NCBI GenBank assembly: GCA_963845265.1
Contig: CAWJRN010000006.1
Coordinates: forward strand, 186,001 to 250,000
Direction: 5' to 3'
Source of the DNA: DYRB01 sp963845265
Lineage (GTDB): Bacteria > Pseudomonadota > Gammaproteobacteria > Chromatiales > Chromatiaceae
DNA: 64,000 nt
Part shown: positions 33,175 to 41,055 of the stretch, piece after piece
How positions within the stretch are numbered: the first letter of the stretch is position 1
How the letters are laid out: every line of letters begins with the position of its first letter
Notes under the pieces: model-generated
What the model saw: only the letters and a program-made list of their open reading frames with translations
What the model was told of the DNA's origin: nothing
Database searches by the model: none
Made by a program: the position numbers and the translations under genes

Positions 33175-33576
33175 ATGACCAACAAGATCGAAAAGACCGA
33201 GGCCGACTGGCGTGCGGAGCTGGACCCGGAGCAATACCACGTCTGCCGCGAGCACGGCACCGAGCAGCCCTTCAGCGGCAAATACTATGCCCACCACGAG
33301 GACGGCACCTATCGTTGCTCGTGCTGCGGGGAGCCCCTGTTCGACGCCGCCCACAAGTTCGACTCCGGCACCGGCTGGCCCAGCTTCTGGCAGCCAATGG
33401 ACCACGAGCAGGTTGCCACCTGCGAGGATCAGAGCCACGGCATGCGCCGCACCGAGGTCCACTGCAACCACTGCGGGGCACACCTGGGGCACGTCTTCCC
33501 GGACGGTCCGCAACCCACTGGGCTGCGCTATTGCATCAACTCCGTGTCGCTGGCCTTTGCTGCCAAGGACGACTGA
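33175..33576 (+). CDS. msrB: Peptide-methionine (R)-S-oxide reductase
   Basis: A 133-residue MsrB from ATG 33175, cytosolic. Zinc cysteine pairs C48-x2-C51 (YRCSCCGEPLF) and CNHCG, plus GTGWPSFW and the catalytic Cys in LRYCINSVSL. It reduces the R-sulfoxide of methionine residues. A GAGG-type ribosome site is upstream. It is convergent with the ABC ATPase gene; a 9-bp stem (33582-33610) follows the stop. Confidence 0.96.
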   Translation: MTNKIEKTEADWRAELDPEQYHVCREHGTEQPFSGKYYAHHEDGTYRCSCCGEPLFDAAHKFDSGTGWPSFWQPMDHEQVATCEDQSHGMRRTEVHCNHCGAHLGHVFPDGPQPTGLRYCINSVSLAFAAKDD

Positions 33577-33581
33577 CCCGG

Positions 33582-33610
33582 GGCCGGCGCGCGGATAGGC
33601 TGCGCCGGCC
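33582..33610 (+). terminator. GC-rich hairpin after msrB
   Basis: GGCCGGCGC (33582-33590) pairs with GCGCCGGCC (33602-33610) across an 11-base loop, six bases after the msrB stop. No T-run follows, so termination activity is uncertain. Confidence 0.5.
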
Positions 33611-33663
33611 GTGCCAGCAGGGAGAAGGGCGACGTGGACGCCATGCCCAGGACGGTACGCTGC

Positions 33664-33690
33664 GTGACACCGCAGGAGCGGTGTCACGAG
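33664..33690. repeat. Hairpin repeat GTGACACCGC, copy 2
   Basis: GTGACACCGC, loop AGGA, GCGGTGTCAC, then GAG; like the hairpin at 23026-23048. It is followed within 20 bases by a partial duplicate GGTGTCACGAG and lies in the convergent gap between msrB and the ABC ATPase. Confidence 0.65.
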
Positions 33691-33702
33691 TTGTGGGGGG
33701 TG

Positions 33703-35706
33703 TCACGAGTGCACCTGGATGCAATGCACCACCCGACTCGAACCAAGGCGGACTTCCGGGGGGTAGGCCAGTGCGCACTCGGGCTGGGCGTCGGGACAAC
33801 GGGGGTGGAAGTGGCAGCCGGGGGGCGGGTTCGCCGGGGACGGCATGTCCCCCTCCAGGCGGATGACCTCCCGGCGACTGCCCTGGTCCAAGCTGGGAAC
33901 GGCGGAGAGCAGGGCCCGGGTGTACGGGTGACGCGGGTCGCCCAGGACCTCGTCCACCGTCCCCGTCTCGACGATACGCCCCAGGTACATGACGGCGACC
34001 CGATGGGCCAGGTAGGACACCACCGAGATGTTGTGGGTGATGAACAGATAGGCAAGCCCGCGCTCCTGCTGCAAGCGCTTGAGCAAATTGAGGATCTGCG
34101 CCTGGACAGAGACGTCGAGGGCGCTGGTCGGTTCGTCGCAGACCATGACCTTCGGCTCCACGGCCAATGCCCTTGCGATGCACAGGCGCTGGCGTTGTCC
34201 GCCGGAGAACTCATGTGGGTAGCGGTCTGCGGCCTCGGGGGACACGCCCACGGACTCCAACAGCTCGGAGACACGCCGACGGCGGGCGGCCCGGTTCGGC
34301 TCCAGATCCAGGGCTTGGAGCCCCTCGCCTACGATGTCCCCCACCAACATGCGCGGGTTCATAGAGGCAACCGGGTCCTGGAAGATGAACTGGAGGTCCT
34401 TGCGGTGGGGGCGCATCTGCCGGTCGCTCAAGTCTGCGAGATTGATCCCCTGATAGGTCACGTCACCCGCAGTGGGACGCAGCAGTTGCAGGATACCCTT
34501 GCCGACCGTGGTCTTACCGCAGCCGGATTCACCCACCAGGGCCAGGGTCCGGCCGCTATGCAGGTCCAGCGAGACCCCATCCACCGCCCTCACCTGCCCC
34601 ACCACGCGCCGAAACAGACCGCGTTGGATGGGGAAGTGTACCTTGAGACCGCTGACCCGCAGGAGTCCGTCCCCATCGGTAACGGCGGCAGACCCCAGCG
34701 CCGCGCCGGGCTGGGCGACGGCGGCAAACTCAGGGGTCCCGTCCGCCCAGAGATGGCAACGCACGGTCTGAGCAGGACCGGGCGCGGACCACTCGGGGGC
34801 AACCTCGGCGCAGCGCGGCAGGGCCAAGTGGCAACGCTCGGCGAAGCGGCAGCCGACGAAAGGTCGGTCCAGGGGTGGGACCCGCCCGGGGATCGAGGCC
34901 AGGGGCTCGGCGCGGCGCGCCGGGGTCGGAACGCTCTCCATCAGGCGCCGGCTGTAGGGGTGGGCGGGGCCGGCAAAAAAGGCCTGGACATCGGCGGTCT
35001 CGACGACCTGCCCGGCATACATCACCGCCAGGCGGTCGGCGGTCTCGGCGACCACCCCCAGGTCGTGGGTGATGAGCAGCACGGCCATGCCGGTCTCGGC
35101 CTGGAGGCGCTTGAGCAGGCGCAGGACCTGGGCCTGGATGGTCACGTCCAGGGCCGTAGTGGGCTCGTCGGCGATGAGGATCTCGGGATCGCCGGCCAGG
35201 GCCATGGCGATCATGACCCGCTGTTTCATGCCGCCGGAGAGCTGGTGTGGATACTCGGCGACGCGCCGCTCCGGGTCCGGGATACCGACCTCGCGCAACA
35301 GCTCCAGCACTCGGGCCGAGACCTGGTCCCTGGCACGCCCGTGGTGAACCCGCACCGCCTCGGCGATCTGCCGGCCGATGGTCAGGACCGGATTCAGAGA
35401 GGTCTGCGGCTCCTGAAAGATCATGGCCATGCGCCCGCCACGCACCTGCCGCATAGCGTTCTCGGGGAGTTGCAGCAGATCCGTGTCGCCCAGCATCACC
35501 GACCCACCCACCACCCGACCCGAGGGGGGCAGGAGACGCATCAGGGACAGCGCGGTCATGGACTTGCCGCAACCGGACTCGCCGAGCAGCGCGAAGGTCT
35601 CGCCGCGCCGGATGTTCAGGTCCAGTCCGTCTAAGACTCGGATGGGCCTGTCGCCACTACCGAGGTGGGTGCTGAGGTTCGTGATGTTAAGCAGTGTATC
35701 GGTCAT
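33703..35706 (-). CDS. Dual-ATPase oligopeptide ABC transporter subunit (DppD-DppF / YejF type)
   Basis: A 667-residue protein with two complete ABC domains, from ATG 35706. First domain: Walker A GESGCGKSMTALSLM, signature LSGGMKQRV, Walker B ILIADEPTTALDV, and after it the oligopeptide/dipeptide C-terminal Cys region (GCRFAERCHLALPRC). Second domain: Walker A GESGCGKTTVGKG, signature FSGGQRQRL, MVCDEPTSALDV, and the tail CHFHPRCPDAQPECA, whose cysteines fit an Fe-S site seen in some DppD/DppF. It powers uptake through the DppB/DppC-like permeases, whose genes lie at 44.3-46.7 kb on the same strand. The two parts are separated by a plus-strand signalling module. Confidence 0.93.
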   Translation of the reverse strand: MTDTLLNITNLSTHLGSGDRPIRVLDGLDLNIRRGETFALLGESGCGKSMTALSLMRLLPPSGRVVGGSVMLGDTDLLQLPENAMRQVRGGRMAMIFQEPQTSLNPVLTIGRQIAEAVRVHHGRARDQVSARVLELLREVGIPDPERRVAEYPHQLSGGMKQRVMIAMALAGDPEILIADEPTTALDVTIQAQVLRLLKRLQAETGMAVLLITHDLGVVAETADRLAVMYAGQVVETADVQAFFAGPAHPYSRRLMESVPTPARRAEPLASIPGRVPPLDRPFVGCRFAERCHLALPRCAEVAPEWSAPGPAQTVRCHLWADGTPEFAAVAQPGAALGSAAVTDGDGLLRVSGLKVHFPIQRGLFRRVVGQVRAVDGVSLDLHSGRTLALVGESGCGKTTVGKGILQLLRPTAGDVTYQGINLADLSDRQMRPHRKDLQFIFQDPVASMNPRMLVGDIVGEGLQALDLEPNRAARRRRVSELLESVGVSPEAADRYPHEFSGGQRQRLCIARALAVEPKVMVCDEPTSALDVSVQAQILNLLKRLQQERGLAYLFITHNISVVSYLAHRVAVMYLGRIVETGTVDEVLGDPRHPYTRALLSAVPSLDQGSRREVIRLEGDMPSPANPPPGCHFHPRCPDAQPECALAYPPEVRLGSSRVVHCIQVHS

Positions 35707-35779
35707 AGGACTCCGTGCCCTTGGGCGGAAACACAACCGGTTCGGGGCGGCCTTCCTGCTCGATGACCTGAACGTTCAT
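35687..35779 (-). pseudogene. N-terminal scrap of a Phd-like antitoxin
   Basis: Thirty residues from ATG 35779 (MNVQVIEQEGRPEPVVFP), like the start of Phd/YefM-type antitoxins, which usually open MNVQ(I/V)IE-x-x-GxPE. It stops at 35687, inside the start of the ABC ATPase. Its ATG overlaps the stop of the upstream frame by four bases, as in toxin-first operons. Too short to be functional. Confidence 0.5.
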
Positions 35780-35877
35780 TCGTAGACATCTCCCCGAGGT
35801 CCGATCTCGATGGCCAGGATAATCAACCGGCCCAGGTGCCATACCCAAACAAGACGTAACAGGACCAGAACCTTGTT
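35776..35877 (-). pseudogene. C-terminal scrap of a probable RelE/HigB-like toxin
   Basis: Thirty-three residues with no start, following a TAA: VWHLGRLIILAIEIGPRGDV then YE and TGA. The hydrophobic strand followed by a short charged end resembles the last strand of RelE/ParE/HigB toxins. Its TGA overlaps the ATG of the antitoxin-like scrap (ATGA). The identification rests on short similarity and on this arrangement. Confidence 0.4.
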
Positions 35878-36019
35878 TTATCATGCCGGAGTGTCGCCAT
35901 GCTCGTGACACATTTCCGCCGCCGCTCAATCGGGATCGGCTCACGCCGGACACCACCTCACGCCTCGCCGGCCTGAGGCGAAGCACCGCAAACGATGACG
36001 GTCGAACTCAAAAGAACAA

Positions 36020-38836
36020 ATGGATCCCCTCAAGGTACTGTACGCAGACGACGAGCCCACCGCGCGTCTGCTGATGCAATCCGCGCTGGAGTTGGGCGGA
36101 TTCGAGGTATGCCTTGCGGTCGACGGAGAGGAAGCACTGCGGAAGGTCCGTACCCAGCCCTGCGACCTTGTCATGCTGGATGTGGACATGCCGGACCTGG
36201 ACGGCTACCAGGTCTGCGTGGCATTGCGGTCAGAAGTGGGCGACGAGTTGCCGATCGTCATGGTGACTGGCATGGACGATGTCGGCTCGATCGAGCGAGC
36301 CTACGAGTCCGGCGCCACCGACTTTATCGCCAAGCCGATCAACTGGGGTCTCATCTGCCATCGGCTGCGGTATTTGCATCGGGCGTATCTGGTCATGCAG
36401 GACCTTCACGCCGCCGAAGCGCGCAATTCTGCGATGCTCAATGCCCTGCCGGACGCCTTGCTGCGTGTGAACCTTGAGGGGCGGGTCCTGGACGCGCGCA
36501 GGGCGCTGGGGCGCAGGGCCTGCTGCGAGGCCCCCAAACCTGGTCTCCCCCTGTCTGACACCTATCCCACGGCGGTTGTCTCGCTCCTCATGGAAGGGAT
36601 CACCCGTGCGTGCGCGCTCGGCCAGGTTCAGTCCGTCGAGATCGAATGCGATGGCGGCTCCGCAGGGACGCGACATTACGAAGCTCGGTTCGCCGCCATC
36701 GACGGCAGCGAAGCGCTTTGTCTCATGCGCGACATTACGGAGCGCAAGGCCGCCGACGAGGCCCTGCGGCAGAGCGAGGCAAAGCTGCGCCAAGCGCAAG
36801 CAGTGGCGAAGCTTGGAAGCTGGCACCTGAACGCCGATAGCGGGGTCCTGGAATGGTCGCCGGAGGCCTATCGCATATTCGGCATCACGCAGGGCACGCC
36901 GCTCACCTACGAACGCTTTCTCAGTTGCGTGCATCCCGAGGATGCCCCTGCCCTTGATCGGGCCTGGCAGGCCGCTCTTGAAGGGAATCCGTATCATGTG
37001 GAGCATCGCATTTGCGTAGGCGGAGAAATCCGCTGGGTGGTGGAAGACGCCGAGTTGGAGCGTGACGTCGCGGGCCGTGTCACGGGCGGGATCGGCACAG
37101 TCCAGGACATCACGGCGCGCAAGCTCCAGGAGCTGCAGATCGCAGAGGCACAGGCCGGGCTGCGGGCGACCCTGAGTGCGATACCCGATCTGTTGTTCGA
37201 GGTGGACCTGGATGGTCGCTACCTCGATTACCACTCGCCGCGCGCCGATCTGCTGGCGGCGCCTCCCGAAGTCTTTTTGGGCAAGACCATCGCCGATGTC
37301 CTTCCGCCCAATGCGGCGGCGACGTGCATGGCGGCCCTGCAGGAGGCCAATGAAAAAGGGTTCTCTGCCGGTCATCAATGCGAATTGGACCTCCCCCATG
37401 GCACGCACTGGTTCGAGCTCTCGATCTCGCGCAAGACCAACGGTGGCGCGGAGCCGCCGCATTTCATCATCCTTTCCCGAGACATCACCGAGCGCAAGGA
37501 GACGGACCACAGAATTCACCGCTTGGCCTATTTCGACACCCTGACTGGATTGGCCAACCGCCAGTCCTTCGTGGAGCAGCTCAGCCGCGAGATCGATCGG
37601 GCCCAACTGCAAGGCGAGAAACTGGCCGTGCTGTTCCTGGACCTGGACGGGTTCAAGACCATCAACGACTCCCTCGGACACGGCAGCGGGGATCTGCTCT
37701 TGCAGTGGGCCGCCGAGCGGCTGCGTCAGAGTGTGCGCCCCGGGGACCTGGTGGCGCGCGCAGGCGACCCCGAGTCCGAGGCTATGCTCGCCCGTATCGG
37801 CGGCGATGAGTTCACGATGCTGATTCCCAAGCTGAGGCATGCCGAAGATGCCTTGCCGGTGGCGCACCGCATCCGCGACCTGATGCGCCGACCGTTCAAT
37901 CTCGCTGGGCGGGAGGTGACAGTGACGGCGAGCATCGGCATCGCCTTGTACCCGGATGATGGCCTCAGCACGTCCGCGCTGCTCAAGCACGCGGACACTG
38001 CCATGTATCATGCCAAGGACGAGGGGCGGAATAACTGCCAGTTCTACAGCGAGTCACTCACCGAGCGGGCGATGCACCGTCTGAATCTCGAGGCCGATCT
38101 GCGCCTTGCCTTGGAGCGCAACGAGTTTTTCCTGGTCTATCAGCCGCAGTTCGACCTGGAGGCCGGACGCATCCAAACGGTGGAGGCGTTGATCCGTTGG
38201 GAACATCCTGAACAAGGATGCATCTTACCCGACGATTTCATTCCCGCGGCGGAAGAGAACGGGTTGATAATACAGATCGGCGAGTGGGCTCTACGTACCG
38301 CAAGTAGCGCAGCGGCGCGGTGGTGTACTGCCGGACATCGCGTGCGGGTCGCGGTGAACCTCTCGCCCACCCAATTTCGAAACCAAGACTTGTTACACAC
38401 CATCACCAACATCCTGGAGGAGACGGGGTTGGCCCCCGAATGCCTGGAGTTGGAATTGACCGAAGGCACCTTGATGGAAGATGCCGACGGCACCTTGAGC
38501 ACCCTCAGGGCCTTGAGGGACGCCGGGATTCGTTTGGCACTGGATGATTTCGGGACCGGCTGGTCGTCCTTGAGCTACTTGAGACACCTGCCGCTGACCA
38601 CCCTCAAGGTCGACCAGAGCTTCGTGCACGGTATGCCCGATGACAAGGAGAGCATGGCGATCATTCGCACCATCGTCTCGCTGGCCAAGAACCTCGGATT
38701 CAGCGTCACCGCCGAGGGAATCGAGACGGCCGGCCAGATGCAAGCGATACGTGAGCTGTGCTGCGACAATGCACAAGGCCACTACTTGAGCAAGCCCATC
38801 CCTTTCGGCGAATTGCTCGCTCTTCTCGACCAGTAA
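36020..38836 (+). CDS. Response regulator with REC, three PAS, GGDEF and EAL domains
   Basis: A 938-residue cytosolic protein from ATG 36020. REC: VLYADDEPTARLLMQ, phospho-acceptor Asp in LVMLDVDMPDLDG (about residue 55). Three PAS-type regions follow (about 130-250, 260-380, 385-500), ending in DITERK/DITARK motifs. The GGDEF site RIGGDEFTMLI is intact at about residue 594, with an insert between RPGD and it. The EAL domain keeps EALIRWEHP (about 722), LELTEGTLMED and DDFGTGWSSLSYL. It should make and/or degrade cyclic di-GMP under control of a kinase, probably the hybrid kinase four genes down. The downstream PotD-like gene starts 13 bases later. Confidence 0.93.
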   Translation: MDPLKVLYADDEPTARLLMQSALELGGFEVCLAVDGEEALRKVRTQPCDLVMLDVDMPDLDGYQVCVALRSEVGDELPIVMVTGMDDVGSIERAYESGATDFIAKPINWGLICHRLRYLHRAYLVMQDLHAAEARNSAMLNALPDALLRVNLEGRVLDARRALGRRACCEAPKPGLPLSDTYPTAVVSLLMEGITRACALGQVQSVEIECDGGSAGTRHYEARFAAIDGSEALCLMRDITERKAADEALRQSEAKLRQAQAVAKLGSWHLNADSGVLEWSPEAYRIFGITQGTPLTYERFLSCVHPEDAPALDRAWQAALEGNPYHVEHRICVGGEIRWVVEDAELERDVAGRVTGGIGTVQDITARKLQELQIAEAQAGLRATLSAIPDLLFEVDLDGRYLDYHSPRADLLAAPPEVFLGKTIADVLPPNAAATCMAALQEANEKGFSAGHQCELDLPHGTHWFELSISRKTNGGAEPPHFIILSRDITERKETDHRIHRLAYFDTLTGLANRQSFVEQLSREIDRAQLQGEKLAVLFLDLDGFKTINDSLGHGSGDLLLQWAAERLRQSVRPGDLVARAGDPESEAMLARIGGDEFTMLIPKLRHAEDALPVAHRIRDLMRRPFNLAGREVTVTASIGIALYPDDGLSTSALLKHADTAMYHAKDEGRNNCQFYSESLTERAMHRLNLEADLRLALERNEFFLVYQPQFDLEAGRIQTVEALIRWEHPEQGCILPDDFIPAAEENGLIIQIGEWALRTASSAAARWCTAGHRVRVAVNLSPTQFRNQDLLHTITNILEETGLAPECLELELTEGTLMEDADGTLSTLRALRDAGIRLALDDFGTGWSSLSYLRHLPLTTLKVDQSFVHGMPDDKESMAIIRTIVSLAKNLGFSVTAEGIETAGQMQAIRELCCDNAQGHYLSKPIPFGELLALLDQ

Positions 38837-38849
38837 CGGCTTCTGTCCT

Positions 38850-39952
38850 ATGAAAATGTCTGTATCGATACCCCCGTTACTACTTTGCCTGGGACTGGCC
38901 CTTGGCCTGTTGACCGCCTGCAGTGACCCAAAAACCCCGGGGAAACCCGCAGCGGCGTCTCTGGCGCCGGAACTGGTGTACTACGGGTATCCAGAAGACA
39001 TGCCCCAGCCAATATTCGATGCCTTTACCAAGGAATTCGGCGTGAAGATCCGTTATCTGCACCTACGACTCCCCAGAAGAGTCTGAGAAGAACATCCGAG
39101 CGGGCAAGATCTACGATGTCGCCACAATCGAGAATCAGCTGATCTGGCCACTGTCAGAGGCCGGATTGTTGGCAGAGATCGACTTTGCAAACGTGCCGAA
39201 TTTTCGGAATATTTCCGCTAATTTTCGTGACTTGGCGATTGATCCAGGCAATCGGCACTCGGTCCCCTGCTCCTATGGGACCACCGGATTCTTGGTGCGC
39301 ACCGATCTCGTCGGTCATACCCTGAAGCGCTTTTCCGACCTATGGGACCCGCAATACGCTGGCAAGATCGGCCTGCGGCAAGGACCACGGGAGATCATCG
39401 GCATGACACTGTCGTCGTCTGGGCTACGCGTTCAACTCCGAGGATCCGCACGAGCTCGACGCGGCGCGGGAGCGCTTGCTGCAACTGAAGCCGGCGAAGG
39501 TCATGGTGGACATCGAGGCCAGCGCCGCGGTGCCCAGGCTATTGAGCGGAGAGATCGCGATCCTGCATGGCTACGCCGAAGATTATCAGTTAGCCCACGA
39601 AGTCAACCCGGCGGTCGCTTATGTCTTACCCGAGGAGGGAGCCGCGTTATGGGGGGACAGTTATGTCATACCCGCCAGCAGCCCCCGCAAACATACCGCT
39701 GAGATCCTGATCAATTTCCTGTTGCGCCCCGAAAACGTCGCCAAGGAAGTCGAGGAGCAAGGATACGCACACCCGAACGATGCGGCATTCCCTTTGATCA
39801 ATCCAGCGACCCGCACTGATCCGGTCGTTTATCCCGCCGGTAAGGATCTCCAAAATGGACATCTCATTTTGTCGCTCAGTCCGGAAGGGAAAAAGCGCTA
39901 CGCTGAGATCTGGGCGCAGTTTCTCGAGGACGATCCAAAAGGACTGCCATGA
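38850..39952 (+). CDS. PotD/NspS-like polyamine-binding lipoprotein, first copy (two frame breaks)
   Basis: Lipoprotein signal with lipobox LLTAC at about residue 25. Frame A runs to about 39059 (LVYYGYPEDMPQPIFDAFTK); an extra C at 39060 moves to frame B (AEIDFANVPNFRNISANFRD, DLWDPQYAGKIGL); an extra T at 39418 moves to frame C, which runs to 39952 (LINFLLRPENVAKEV). Corrected length is about 366, the same as the next gene, and the two proteins align end to end. The ligand-pocket segment ALWGDSYVIPA keeps the Trp and Asp of PotD, but the YxW N-terminal Trp is Tyr here. The stop overlaps the next start (ATGA). Probably intact in the organism. Confidence 0.75.
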
Positions 39953-41055
39953 TGCGGGTTCGGTTGCTGGAAAAGCTTCTCGGTGTCGTCCTGGGCCTGA
40001 GCCTCTTGACCGCCTGCGGCGAAGCGAAACCCCCGGAAAAATCGGCTGAGCCAGCCCTGGCGAAGGAACTGGTGTTCTATGACTGGGCGGATGATATGCC
40101 CCAGTCGGTGCTCGACGCCTTCGAAGCGGAATACGGCGTCAAGGTCATCTACCCGACCTATGAAACCAGCGAAGAGGCCCTGCAAAACCTCCGGGCCGGA
40201 CAAGCCTACGATCTGGTGGCCGTCGACAACCAAGTTGTCCCGGAGTTGGCGGCGGAGGGCCTGATCGCGGAGATCGATCACCGCAACGTACCGAATTTCA
40301 AAAACATTTCCCCCAATTTCCGTGACCTCGTGTTCGACCCGGGCAACCGCTACAGCGTGCCCTATTCCTGGGGCATCATCGGTCTGATTGTGCGTGGCGA
40401 CCGGGTACCGCAACCGGTCACGGGCTGGGCCGATCTGTGGGACCAACGCTACACCGGCCACTTGCTGGTGTGGGATCTCCCGCGTTACCTGATGGGCATC
40501 GCGCTGCAGTCACTCGGATTCTCAATCAACTCGGAAAACCCCGCCGAACTGGAAGCGGCGTTGCACCGCTTGCTGGTGCTCCGGCCGCGGGCCCGCACGG
40601 CCGGCTGGGCGCCGGAGGTCAGTGAGGAGGCCCTGGCGAGCGGCGAGGTGGTGCTGATGTATGGCTGGGCGGGCGATGTACTGCGGGCGCGCGCCCGCAA
40701 CCTGGACATTCGCTATATCGTGCCCGCAGAGGGCAGCATCCAGTGGTGCGACAACTTCGTCATTCCAGCGGCCAGCCCGCACAAACGGACCGCCGAGCTG
40801 TTCATCGATTTCCTGCTGCGGCCCGAGATCGCCGCCCGGATTGCCAACGAGCTTTACTACGCCACGCCCAACGAGGCGGCATTCCCGTTCATCAAGCCCG
40901 AGATCCTGAACGATCCGGTGATCTTTCCGCCCATCGAGGACATACGCCGGGCCGAGGTGATCATGCCGCTCAGCCCGGCGGGCCAGGCGCTTCACGAGCA
41001 GATTTGGCAGCGTTACCGGGCTGGCCGGACCCATGCGGGGCCGAGTGGTAAGTGA
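39949..41055 (+). CDS. PotD/NspS-like polyamine-binding lipoprotein, second copy
   Basis: A 368-residue lipoprotein (lipobox LSLLTACG) of the PotD/PotF/NspS family. It reads like PotD throughout: ELVFYDWADDMPQSVLDAFE, VIYPTYETSEEAL, YDLVAVDNQVV, YSVPYSWGIIGLIV, TGWADLWDQRYTGHLL, EGSIQWCDNFVIPA, INFLLRPE-like LFIDFLLRPEIAARIA, YYATPNEAA. The Trp of YDW and the Trp-x-Asp of QWCD match polyamine-pocket residues of PotD; the acidic E171 position looks altered. No potABC genes accompany it, so it is more likely a sensory binding protein like NspS than a transporter part. It overlaps both neighbours (ATGA and TGATG). Confidence 0.88.
   Translation: MMRVRLLEKLLGVVLGLSLLTACGEAKPPEKSAEPALAKELVFYDWADDMPQSVLDAFEAEYGVKVIYPTYETSEEALQNLRAGQAYDLVAVDNQVVPELAAEGLIAEIDHRNVPNFKNISPNFRDLVFDPGNRYSVPYSWGIIGLIVRGDRVPQPVTGWADLWDQRYTGHLLVWDLPRYLMGIALQSLGFSINSENPAELEAALHRLLVLRPRARTAGWAPEVSEEALASGEVVLMYGWAGDVLRARARNLDIRYIVPAEGSIQWCDNFVIPAASPHKRTAELFIDFLLRPEIAARIANELYYATPNEAAFPFIKPEILNDPVIFPPIEDIRRAEVIMPLSPAGQALHEQIWQRYRAGRTHAGPSGK

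Noticed and set aside
36230..38011. A 593-residue frame on the minus strand inside the REC-GGDEF-EAL gene
   Set aside because: The plus-strand frame has clear domains throughout; the minus frame is its shadow.
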